This document shows positions 54,560 through 64,000 of a DNA stretch of 64,000 bases, in pieces. The translations under genes and the position numbers were made by a program. Origin of the DNA: Blasia pusilla (Eukaryota; Marchantiophyta; Marchantiopsida; Blasiales); contig CM114274.1 of assembly GCA_050084515.1 (NCBI GenBank), positions 42,160,001 through 42,224,000 on the forward strand, read 5' to 3'. Position 1 is the first letter of the stretch. Each line of letters opens with the position of its first letter. The notes beneath the pieces are model-generated. The model worked only from the letters and a program-made list of their open reading frames with translations, had not been told where the DNA came from and searched no databases.

Positions 54560-55640
54560 ATGAAAATCTTAAACCCTAAAATTTGTCTCCCTTTTTTGTT
54601 TTAGTATGGAAGCCATAATGGCAGATCTGAACCACTGAAGTTTTCAACGCATTTAATTCAAACACATGCTCCAAGTTTCAACACCATCCAATAGTTGGAA
54701 CATAACATACCTCGATGTTAACATGAAAATCAAACAAAGGCTTGGAATTTTCCTACCCGAAGCCCTATTCTTCCTTCTTAACCCCTCTTTTTGTTCCCTC
54801 CCTTTCAACCAGGGTTCCAAAAATCATACAACCTTTTCCAAAGGGGAAATCCAAGCTCCAAGAGCTTAGGGAAAGAATCAAAACTAGAAATGAACGCCGA
54901 CATATAAAAATAAAAATCCTAAACCCAAAAAATGGTCTTCTATTTATTTTTTGAGCATAGAAGCCAAGATAGAAAATCTGAGCCGTTGAAGTTTGCAAGG
55001 GATTTAATATAAAGGTATGTGCCAAGTATCTATACCATCCAATGGTTGAACCAAAACATAACTCAATGTGGATATGAAAATTGACAAAGACTTGGAACTT
55101 TCCTACTTGAAGCCCTCCTCTTCTTGCTTGAACCCTCTTTTGTCCCTCCCTTCAACCAGGGTTCCAAAATCATACAACCTTTTCCAAAGGGGAAATCCAA
55201 GCCCATGAGCATAGGGAAAAAATCAGAACTTCAAATGAACGTCCACATATGAAAATAAAAATCAGGAACCCAAAAAATGGTCTTCTATTTTTTGTTTGAG
55301 CATGGAAGCCAAGATAGCAAATCTGAGCCTTTGAAGTTTGCAAGGGATTTAATATAAAGGTATGTGCCAAGTATCGATACCATCCAATGGTTAGAACAAA
55401 ATATAACTCAATGTGGATATGAAAAGTAACAAAGATTTGGATCTTTCCTACTTGAAGCTCTCCTCTTCCTTCTTGACCCCTCTTTTCGTCCCCTCCCCTT
55501 CAACCAAGATTCAAAAAATCATGAAACTTTTCCCAAAGAGACACTCCAAGCCTGGGAAGACAAGGAAAAAATCAAAACTTGATATGAACTCTCACACATG
55601 AAAATAAAAATCGTAAACCCTAAATTTGGTCTCCTATTTT
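54560..55640. repeat. Tandem repeat, three units of about 348 bp
   Basis: The motif ATRGAAGCC followed by AGATNGNAAATCTGARCC starts at 54,606, 54,957 and 55,302 (periods 351 and 345). Each unit also holds CATCCAATGGTT, CTTCAACCAGGGTTCCAAAA and AAAATAAAAATC. A fourth copy begins at about 55,600 (AAACCCTAAATTTGGTCTCC) and fades. No coding frame is conserved across units. Confidence 0.85.
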
Positions 55641-56664
55641 TCAATCTTCCCCTAACTTCCTAGAACTCCATGTACAAACAAAGAATTAATAAATCCCTAA
55701 CTTTTTTTATAAGTGTTTCCGTACATTAAAAATACCCTTAAGTTCTTCCACAAAACTTTATAAGTCTTCCCGAAAATTGAATTAAAAAACCCTATACTTT
55801 ATCGTATGTGATAGGTCTCTTCCGCGGAAGTGAGACCCCCAAGCCATAAAAATTTGGAGCCTAATCCAAACTATCACTAAAAATTTGGATAAATAGGGAA
55901 AGTAAGTGATAATTAGTTAATAAACTCCTTCACTCCCCTGCATATGTACATTTTTGGGTCTCTTGTCGGTCCCTTCCCTTATGGGTTTTACCCCAAAAGA
56001 GAAAAAGGGGGAAGGGGAAGGGAGGGAGTTGGGGCCAAGTTGAAACTTGGCCCAACCACTCCCAAGTTTGCCGGCCCACATGCACGCCGGGGAGGGCTTG
56101 CGGGCCCATATGTGGCGTAGGGGAGGGGGAGGGGGAGCTCACGGGCCCGTATATGGACAGGGGCGGCCGCACGTGCACGCTGGCTGGCAACCGCCCTGAC
56201 GCTGGCGGGGGCGGGGCTCGCCCGCCACAAAGGCGCGTGTGCGGGATGTACGTGAGTGCATGCGGGGCTAGGCCCAGCGCTGAATCAAAGGCCGGACGCG
56301 ACCTGTTTGTCCATGACGTGGGTTGAGTAGAAAATTGGGGGCCACGATGATGCATATTGTCCGCAAAGGGCGCATTGCTTGGTGTGCACGGGCCGAAAAG
56401 GCATCGGGCTTATGGAGCCCACACGGGCCCACACGGATATGTCTCGCTTCGGGACAAACATATCTCCACGGACACGGATAAGTTCTGCGGACATGGACTT
56501 TGTCGCGTGCAACCTTGATAGCAAACAAACAAAAAGCCCCAAAGAGCCAAGAGATAGAGAATGGGAGACGATATGGGGCTATATGTGCACACACCTTATA
56601 TAGAGAGACAAAGCCGGGATAAAGAGATCAAAGATGGTAAAACCATCTCTCGATAGTTTTCTTG
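55641..56664. other. Intergenic with a GC-rich island
   Basis: 55,970-56,560 is strikingly GC-rich in an AT-rich setting, with runs such as GGGGAGGGGGAGGGGGAGC. Open frames there are a composition effect. A promoter or a piece of foreign DNA are both possible; I see no gene attached. Confidence 0.4.
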
Positions 56665-58171
56665 TTAATAAGCGAGGAGTATGCATAAAATCCATAGTGA
56701 AAACCTCCAAGTCAAGCTCCAAGTCAAGGTCCGTTGTATAGTCTTCCACAAAAGATAGAGCAAATTGATACTTGAAGGAGGGTGAAGAGCTTCTAAGAGA
56801 GCGACTATTTCTGCATTTGGAACCGCCAAAGAAAGAGGACCCAATGCTTTAGTTGCACGTAAAAACTCACCAACTTGCCCCAAAATTAGACTTCGTCGAA
56901 GATGTTGTTGTATTAAAGGGTTTAGGTGATTGGCATGTTGAGTGGGATGAGCCGCAGCTAAGGCCTATGCTCAAAGTTTATGCTCATTTTGAAGATTCTC
57001 CCAATGCCCATACATAAAGCGTTGAATACGTGTGGAGGTTTCACGATGATCTGTCGCACCATCCCTTGGAGGGAGGACTAAAACCCATTGTGGGAAAAGT
57101 AATAGGAGATACCAAGCATTGTTATTTGTGGGATCACGTGTTAACCTTTCTAATGGGAAAAGCAAAGTTTGTTGGATGAGTGGGGGAAGAGCAATAGGAA
57201 TGTGAGTGTAGAGTCGAGGACGAGGAAGACCTCTATGGAAACAAAGTGAAGGAGATTAATTTAGCTTAACCAAGTCCAAGGAGTTGTTGTAGGGAGTGCA
57301 AAGACAAAGGTGATATCGAGTTAGGGATTGAATACCCACACATAGATCGAGAGTACCGCGGATGTCTTTTGATCTCATTAGGAGCAAACTCCTTACTACA
57401 AGGTATACAATGATCGTTTGGTATAAATGCAAAAGTAGAAGGGTTACTAGGAGAGGAGGTGGGAGGTGGTAATGGATGACGATGAGGGGGTAATTAGGTT
57501 GGGGAAGGAGGAGGAAGAGGGGAGAAGAATAGATGGGAGCTGGAAGCAAAGGCATAGATGGGATATGTGGGGATGGCAAAATAGTAGGATTCGGTTATAA
57601 TGGATCAAGATTAGACTCCATAGAACAAGACGAAGAGGGGAGAAGAGGAGAATCCGGAAAAAATCTAGCGAGTGTAATGAGTGTATATTAGCATATAGAG
57701 GAAAAATGTGAGATCTATTGAATTTTGAGTTACAGTCAAGCTCATAAGACACCTAAACTACTACATTTGGTACTCACACGAAATAGGGAAGCTTAATCTT
57801 GGTCAGTCATTCAAGCACGATTATCTTAACTAGGGTTAGTTAATCATAATTAGTCTAATTTGAGACTATGGTTAAGGTTAGGGTTACTTGTATATACCCT
57901 TAGTAATTGAGAAGGGGACCAGCCTCCACTCATTCTCTCATTGCAAATTTTGTTTTCCATGGTGGTGTGTGTGTGAGAGAGCCGTTTCCCACCAGTTATG
58001 TTTGTTAAACAATTTTCCACAAGATCTACCATGAGGAGGTGAGCTAGGGGGAGAGGTTACGACTGTAGGAGGGCGTATAGAACCAGATAAGCGAGTGGAT
58101 GGAGAATCCAACTTCATCTCTGATGAGATAGATGCAAAGGTAGGTAAATCATCAAAGATAAGAGAAGACAT
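56665..58171 (-). pseudogene. Possible retroelement protein fragment
   Basis: Minus-strand pieces: a Ser/Pro-rich part (58,171-57,938), a Pro/Leu-rich low-complexity part (57,752-57,256), then WYLLLLFPQWVLVLPPRDGA with HRETSTRIQRFMYGHWENLQ (57,120-56,985) and FLRATKALGPLSLAVPNAEI, LLEALHPPS (56,863-56,770). The order LLLFPxxxLxPPRxGxxxHRE, a repeat of basic residues, and later LHPP resembles the region before the reverse transcriptase in a widespread group of algal and plant retroelements. No RT motif is visible, so this is a fragment. Confidence 0.35.
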
Positions 58172-59340
58172 ATCAAACGTGGTTTGGAGAAAGCATGAGG
58201 ATAACGAGAAAAAAAAAGTAGTGGTATCCGTCCAAAAGAAATTTAGATGGAGAGACTAAGATTAGGCAATACCGAATTTATGATTGAAAGTTACTATAAA
58301 AAATATAAAAAAGAAATTGAAAAGGAAAACTGATCTAAATGGTATCGAAAAGAGGTAGCTCAAGAATATTAATTTCTAATGTCCTTAAGCAAATAGCAAA
58401 CGTATGTAGGGGCGAAAGAATAAGGTAAAGAGTTGAAAAAACAAGGAAGAAATTCGTGAGGAATTGACCTAAGAACCCCTATACAAAAATAAGCGCCTAT
58501 GTAGAAGGAAGAGAAACTAGAAAACGTGCTTGATATGAAAAGAACAAGCTCGTCAAGACGATCGAAAAAAGCCCAAATACGTCCAGAAGTTCAAAAAAAA
58601 TTATGAAAGAAATTGGAAACAACAAAAAAGAGATGTGAGGAGAAAGTGAGCCACCCACCAATGACTATGGGGAAATGAGTTAATAATGGTATGAGGAAAT
58701 GAATTAATAATGGTAATGTTGGGCCCAACCTGTATCAAAAGTTTGATGGGCACTAACTTAAATGGATCCCCATGAAAATATTTAGAAAATTTGGATACCC
58801 TTCTATCTCCTCCTCTATAGTCCTCCTCTTCCATGTCAAAACCCCATCATCCACCCATGAAAATGATGGGGTTAATTAAATATAAAGATCCATGACTAGG
58901 TAGCTTCTTCCAGTTTTATGCATTTCAAATGTCAGATTTAGTTTTTGCTGAGCGTATCTATTCCTAGATTTGCGCGAGTATAGTCCATTACAATCTCTAG
59001 GATAGTCCAAAAGTTTCCATTTTAGAAACGGAACCAGATTTTCATTTAAATAATTATTGTTTGGATTCTTGCTCCCCTACATATATTTATTTTATTTTTC
59101 ACTTGTGTTTAATACTTATTTTCTCCACACCCGAGTCAAAGGATGGGGAGAAAATATCTATGTTTGGTGTTTACGCGATGGATGGGGTGTGACGCGTGTC
59201 CTTCTTGTCCGATGAGATGAGGGAGATTCAGCGGATTTCGCGCACAGCGGTGGAAGGGAATAGCAGTTTAGGGTTGGATGAGCTCTAGAACCGTGCCCCT
59301 CTCGTCTACTCGGATCGATGCGTGAGCTAGATCTCTCTCG
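58172..59340. other. Intergenic, AT-rich
   Basis: No gene or repeat that I can support. Confidence 0.45.
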
Positions 59341-59349
59341 CTTCGTCTA

Positions 59350-59838
59350 CTATTTTTCACTCGGGCTTGACAGGATTGAGCTCGGCGTCAGGAATATGTA
59401 GCCCGATTTTCTTGGGCTGATTGAGAAAGTGGTGCGTAACAAAGTCAGCCAGCAGGATATTCTCCAGCGCTCCGCTTCCTCGTGCTTTCCTTCGAAAGCA
59501 ATTGTGGCATTCGAGGGAATCGGCTGGAGGGTGGCGCAGCTGACGAGCTGTTGTTGCACTTTGCAAAGGCAAAGTTGTGCGTCAGTGAGGACTGTTGCGC
59601 TAGGGATACCAAAGCCAATCCAACTGCGCGATCTCCAAAGACGAGTCCTCTTATTTACGAGCGCGCTTGGGTTTGAATATGAGCTCCGCAAAGCGTATTC
59701 ATCATCCGCGTAGCTCCAATCTCGATCCCCTTTCTCCACATTGTCGCTGCTCGATTTGAATTGGATATTCACCCCGGTATTAGATTTATGTTTCAACATC
59801 CCCATTTTGGTTAGTGCTTCATGGATCGAGTTCTTCAT
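59350..59838 (-). CDS. Open frame of 162 codons, unknown
   Basis: A minus-strand frame starting at 59,838 encodes a mixed-composition peptide (DWSYADDEYALRSSYSNPSA, RLWRSRSWIGFGIPSATVL) with no motif that I know. Local GC content is higher than in the flanks, and the opposite strand is also open for 90 codons, which weakens the case. It could be an exon of a host gene. Confidence 0.25.
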   Translation of the reverse strand: MKNSIHEALTKMGMLKHKSNTGVNIQFKSSSDNVEKGDRDWSYADDEYALRSSYSNPSALVNKRTRLWRSRSWIGFGIPSATVLTDAQLCLCKVQQQLVSCATLQPIPSNATIAFEGKHEEAERWRISCWLTLLRTTFSISPRKSGYIFLTPSSILSSPSEK

Positions 59839-59989
59839 GAGGAGTCACAAACGAGGAGCGCATCTCGATGCGTTCTTCGTTTCTTATAGAAGACTCAAGA
59901 CCTCGATAGCAAAAGTAGACTGCCAAATGGGTTCGCTTCTGGAACTTCCACATGCGTTCCTATCCTAGAGATGTTTATGTATAAAGATG

Positions 59990-61960
59990 CGAAACCTAGT
60001 TTTCGGCAAATGAGTACTTCACATTGAGAGGTGACAGTTCAATATCAATGCGAAGTTCTACAGTTTCCCCTTTGAGGACTGGGTCAAAACTTGCTCTGGA
60101 TGAAATGGATGTAAAGCGATGGACATGAAGATAACACGACAGAATATCGGTCCCTTCACCCTTCATAATTAGTTACTCAAGGTCTCTCACTGAATGGGTC
60201 ATCATGCGGTCCCTTCAACCACTGATCTAAAGGTAGTTCAACTCTACCACTTAAGGTAGGAGAAATGTAGGGCGTGTTGCTTACGCAATCACTCACATCA
60301 GTGGACCAGAACCCCTGAGATCCGTAGGTAGTAAAGTGAGTGGTCTCACACTATACGCTAGTTCCCCACACCGATCCGAGCTCGTTTATGTGGAAACTCA
60401 AATTCATTTCTACGTAAGTCCTATTTCGAAACGAAGTCCCTTTGGAGCAAGTTCAAGAATAAGATAACCAATTCTCGTACCTCCTATTCGTAACGAACAT
60501 AGAATAGGAAATAGAGACCCACTCGCTCTCTCTAGTGGCACCAGAGCAACTTGAAGATCGAAGAAACATTTTCTAGTAGACAGAATCCCCCTCATGTGCG
60601 AGTCACTCTTTGTGAAGAAAACAATTGTCTTTCTTTGGTGAATATGGATGGTACGTAGTAGGGTTCTCGTGAGTACGTGAATTATACCAAGTCCACTCCA
60701 AACTTTCATCGTCACACACGGCGAGACCTCCAAACGCCGACTTGAGCATGATCCACAAGGACGAAGCTATGACCCATTCATCCGAGACTTTCGTGAGTCC
60801 ATAATGCTTACGTCGCTGAGCCACGCGGTTCGGAGAAATTGATCGACTCTAATGGAGCTTCTGGATGAGTCCTACCTTACGAAAAGGAACAACACTATTT
60901 TGGAATCTACCTTCTTCGCATTTTTCCGCTTATGATTCTTGTAGCTACACTTAATTTGGATTCCATCCTGTTCACCTCCCTCCAATCTTTCTTTTCGGGA
61001 GAAACAACACTTCCTCAATAGACACGAAATGTAAGTCCAAACGGTTTCTGCTCTATTTCTGCTGGGTTGTATGACGACTCGTTCATTTTTATGGGTGTTT
61101 TTATCCCGGAAAATAAACCCAAAACTAGAACTAATCGTAGACGGGTTGAGGGTCTATTCTACCAGTGGGTTATGAGAGAAGTTTGTAGTACGATGCCATG
61201 ACCACGTACCGGCTGTTGGATCGGATATCCCAAAACCCATCGTGGCCCATTTTTCCCGGCGCCCACCGGTACAAATTTGGGAGAGGATATCCGAACTCTA
61301 CAGCAAATCGCTAGGCACATGGCGGGATGACACTATTTGAAAGTTGAAAATCTTTATAAGTTGGAGTTCGATACCTTGTTCTACAGGCACTAAACAGGGA
61401 GGTTCATTCTCCCTTCATTATCTTCTTTCTTGCTGCCCATACAATCTTCATGCTTTGTTATTCTTTGTTATCCATTCGTCCAGCGGTTACGAATTTTTGG
61501 TGGGTTGGAGTCTTCCTGGGTATGGATACCATACCTGGTGCTTTGCGTAGTGTTTCCCACGGCTAAGGATTCTGGCAGCTTTTGTGTTAAAACGGCAACT
61601 TATCGGCACAGGATGGCAAAGAGTACGGAATGGTTTCCGTTTAACTCACTTCGAAGCCACTCCGGTCGGACGTGACCTTTCCAAGTGGTCTGTCCATCTC
61701 CTTGCTCTGTTCAGGAACCGGGCGTTCTGTTGTTGCTGAACGTTCCCCAACGTTCTCTGTTTGCTGCACAAAAGCAAACATATTCCTGACATTTTTACCC
61801 AAATGCATTTCGGACGCTAATTAGGAATAGGGGACGCATAATCAGATATCCAAAAGCATTTTGCGTATCCAAGGCTTAGGACACGGACAGACCGATAAAT
61901 ACAATGCCTGGATACGCGGAATGGATAAAAAAAAGCGGTGATGAAATACATTTGGGTAGA
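59990..61960. other. Organelle-like stretch, origin uncertain
   Basis: About 46 percent GC with evenly mixed bases, unlike the AT-rich flanks. It looks like non-coding plant mitochondrial DNA. Minus-strand frames at 60,824-60,603 and 60,733-60,410 (with VALVPLERASGSLFPILCSL, then GGTRIGYLILELAPKGLRFE) are of the kind seen in mitochondrial open frames. I find no mitochondrial gene or group II intron domain V to prove it. A nuclear copy of mitochondrial DNA is the best guess. Confidence 0.25.
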
Positions 61961-64000
61961 AATGGGTGTCTATGGTTTCGAAACCTGCCTGTCCCTAAAC
62001 CTGTTCTCTAATTTTTTTTTCTTTTTCCAAAGCACTTAAGCAAATGAAGTGACATGTTCTTTTTCCGGCTTTGTGTGGAAATGAGATTCTATTTTCTAAA
62101 ATTTCTACTTTGTGCATAAATGGCTTTTCTCCTTTACCAGCAAGTATGCAAAATGGTTTCGAATGCAAGAATATAGAACCATCTTCCAAAGCCAACTAGC
62201 AATTGACCCTCGTAAATCTTGTTCCCTTATGATTGATATGTCCTTGGATCCTATGAGAACCTCCTATTACTAGAAACCTTCCTGCCTTCATTTAGGGTGA
62301 AAGGTCATCCATCCCACTATATGTAAGAAATAGTTTCCATTGTGAGAAATAGGAAGCCATTCTAGGGAAGGGAGGGGAAGAAGCCATCTCCCAGCTATAT
62401 AGTAAGAATTTGAAACATTCCTTCCCTTATAGCAAACCAAACCCATTCATCCAAGAATTGATAAAGTACATATAGGAAGCCACATTCCACACACTTATTA
62501 AGTGCTTAGTCACAAAATACCTCCTCTCTACCATATCAAAATTTTCATTTCTTCTATCATAAAATTGCTCCCAAAATTGGGAGGCATTCCACACACTCCA
62601 ATAATAAATATATCAAATTCCTATATTTCAAACTTCATCATGAGATATAGGAAAGTAATCCCTTTCATCATGAAGAAAAATAAAATAAAATAGTAGTTGC
62701 AAATAGGATCATAATCATGAAAGAAAGAAGAATGAACTAGATCTCACATTAACCATTAGAAAAGTGTTTATCTAAGCAACCACTTAGAAAAAATTTAAAG
62801 TTCTATTTTTTTTACCATCTATTACATTTCCATTCTACACTAGTGTGCAAAACCTCCTAATGGGTTCATTGAAAAAGCATGAGCTTATGAGATTCCTTCT
62901 CTAGTTGGGCTTGTATGCCCAAATTTTTCCGTTTACACTTGGCTTTGGGAAAGTGTGACAAGTTTGTTAGCAATTGATATTCTGGATTGGGTATTTCATT
63001 CAGGTGTCTTCTATTTTGTGACCAACTCTCTATGTTTGATTGTACTAACTTGATGGAAGTCTTGTTGGAGAAATCATCTTGATAAGTGGAGAAGGGATTC
63101 CCTAGGCTTGATAGATGCATTTCTTGTTGTTTGAACTCTCATCAAAGTTAACAATGGATTTTTATTCATGCATGATAGTAGTATATTTTGAAAATATTTA
63201 GTTTATTTTTTCAATTGATTAAAAATAACAGAAAAAAAAGAAGTGAGATAGTGAGTATGTCTTTATACAACTTAAGGTTGAGTTTTAAACATGCATGTAG
63301 GGATCCCCTCTTGTTTGACATGGTATGGGATGTAGGAAAATTAAAATGCACCTTCTTCTACATCGAAAACAGTCATTATGAATTGTAGCATTTACATTGC
63401 ACTTGTATGAAGTCTTGAAGTGAGGTGAAGTGTGGCCTTATAATATGCTTGCATATGGTTCCCTTTAGAGACCATGGAAGTCACAATACCACTCGTAATT
63501 ATATACTTCATACACTTATTATCCAATGTTTGGATGCCATGCTTATTTGCTCTTCATTGTTGTGATCTTTACATCATTATGTGGAATTTATTTTCCTTTC
63601 AAGACAAAATTATTGATTCATGAGTCCCATTTTTCACAAAACCCTATCTTTTCAAAAATTCTAGCGTGATGTTACCATGCCTCCATATCGTCACTCAAAT
63701 TCCAAACAAGGTATTCCCCTCTTCTTGGAGATAATGTCCTCTTATCATCATTAAACATAGTTCTAGATAGTTGTGTTAGTATCTTGGTTTGCGTATGGTT
63801 AGACTATGGTTGCCTTTATCCACTCATGTGATATAGTATATCATCTCCTATGTAAGTATGTAGGATATAACATGTTAAATTGTTAGCATAAAGTGGTGTA
63901 CCCATTGATTTTAGGTTCCCACTATATTTTAATGTAGCTTATGAATTCACTTTTCTCTTGCAATTGGGAGTAGAATTGTTATAGTTCCTCCTTGGCGTCA
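61961..64000. other. Intergenic, AT-rich, no gene seen
   Basis: Long AT-rich sequence with only short chance open frames on both strands. I see no repeat structure, RNA gene or transposon end. Confidence 0.5.

Noticed and set aside
55930-56594. Several open frames in the GC-rich island
   Set aside because: All strands and frames are open owing to composition, and no motif is seen.
59990-61960. Group II intron
   Set aside because: No domain V hairpin or GUGYG start could be found.

Overview
The window is nuclear DNA of a eukaryote, most likely a repeat-rich streptophyte plant (charophyte alga, bryophyte, lycophyte or fern). The evidence is the mix of a Ty3/gypsy element, Mutator-like elements, a Helitron with the standard plant 3' end, GT-AG introns, TATA boxes and a plant EDM2-like PHD-type fragment. 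I cannot name the species. No intact host gene is certain. Almost everything recognisable is a mobile element or its remains.

The left 39.6 kb is a nest of transposons. (1) A Helitron helicase gene and Helitron 3' end survive at 38,257-39,588. (2) A gypsy element (gypsy2) inserted into the Walker A region of that helicase. It survives at 22,276-26,537 and 38,084-38,256. (3) A Mutator-like element, here called X, inserted into the LTR of gypsy2 (X-right, 26,538-38,083), with a 9-bp target duplication carrying one mismatch. A second copy in opposite orientation (X-left, 1-134 and 10,431-22,275) abuts the other end of gypsy2. (4) A younger gypsy element (gypsy1, 135-10,430) inserted into X-left with a 4-bp duplication, two bases past the codon for the last zinc ligand of the X transposase.

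Element X is the most interesting object. It has two divergent multi-exon genes. One encodes a MULE-type transposase (Cys-rich N-terminus, ADNAQ and GVES.H motifs, C-terminal SWIM finger). The other encodes a long protein with a charged coiled-coil region, a ParB/sulfiredoxin-like DGNxR segment and a beta-class DNA methyltransferase (DLPW motif, then a C-terminal SAM-binding motif). The promoter and introns, but not the exons, carry arrays of a roughly 25-bp palindrome: arm CAACCCGTCGG, 3-nt centre, then the complementary arm. The longest array has 12 units, often exactly 64 bp apart. The two arms of single units often change together. I count about 39 units in X-left and a similar number in X-right.

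Gypsy1 is notable in its own right. On the minus strand it carries gag, protease, a cytosine-5 DNA methyltransferase, RT, RNase H and integrase, and ends with a PHD finger. Two unrelated transposons nested in one another therefore each carry their own class of DNA methyltransferase. All copies show inactivating lesions.

The right 24 kb (39.6-64 kb) is more AT-rich. It holds an unrecognised multi-exon candidate gene, a decayed transposase-like gene, the EDM2-like fragment, an ABC-transporter fragment, a three-unit tandem repeat, a possible retroelement fragment, an organelle-like stretch and AT-rich sequence without visible genes. Three short near-perfect hairpin palindromes lie at 52.0-54.0 kb.
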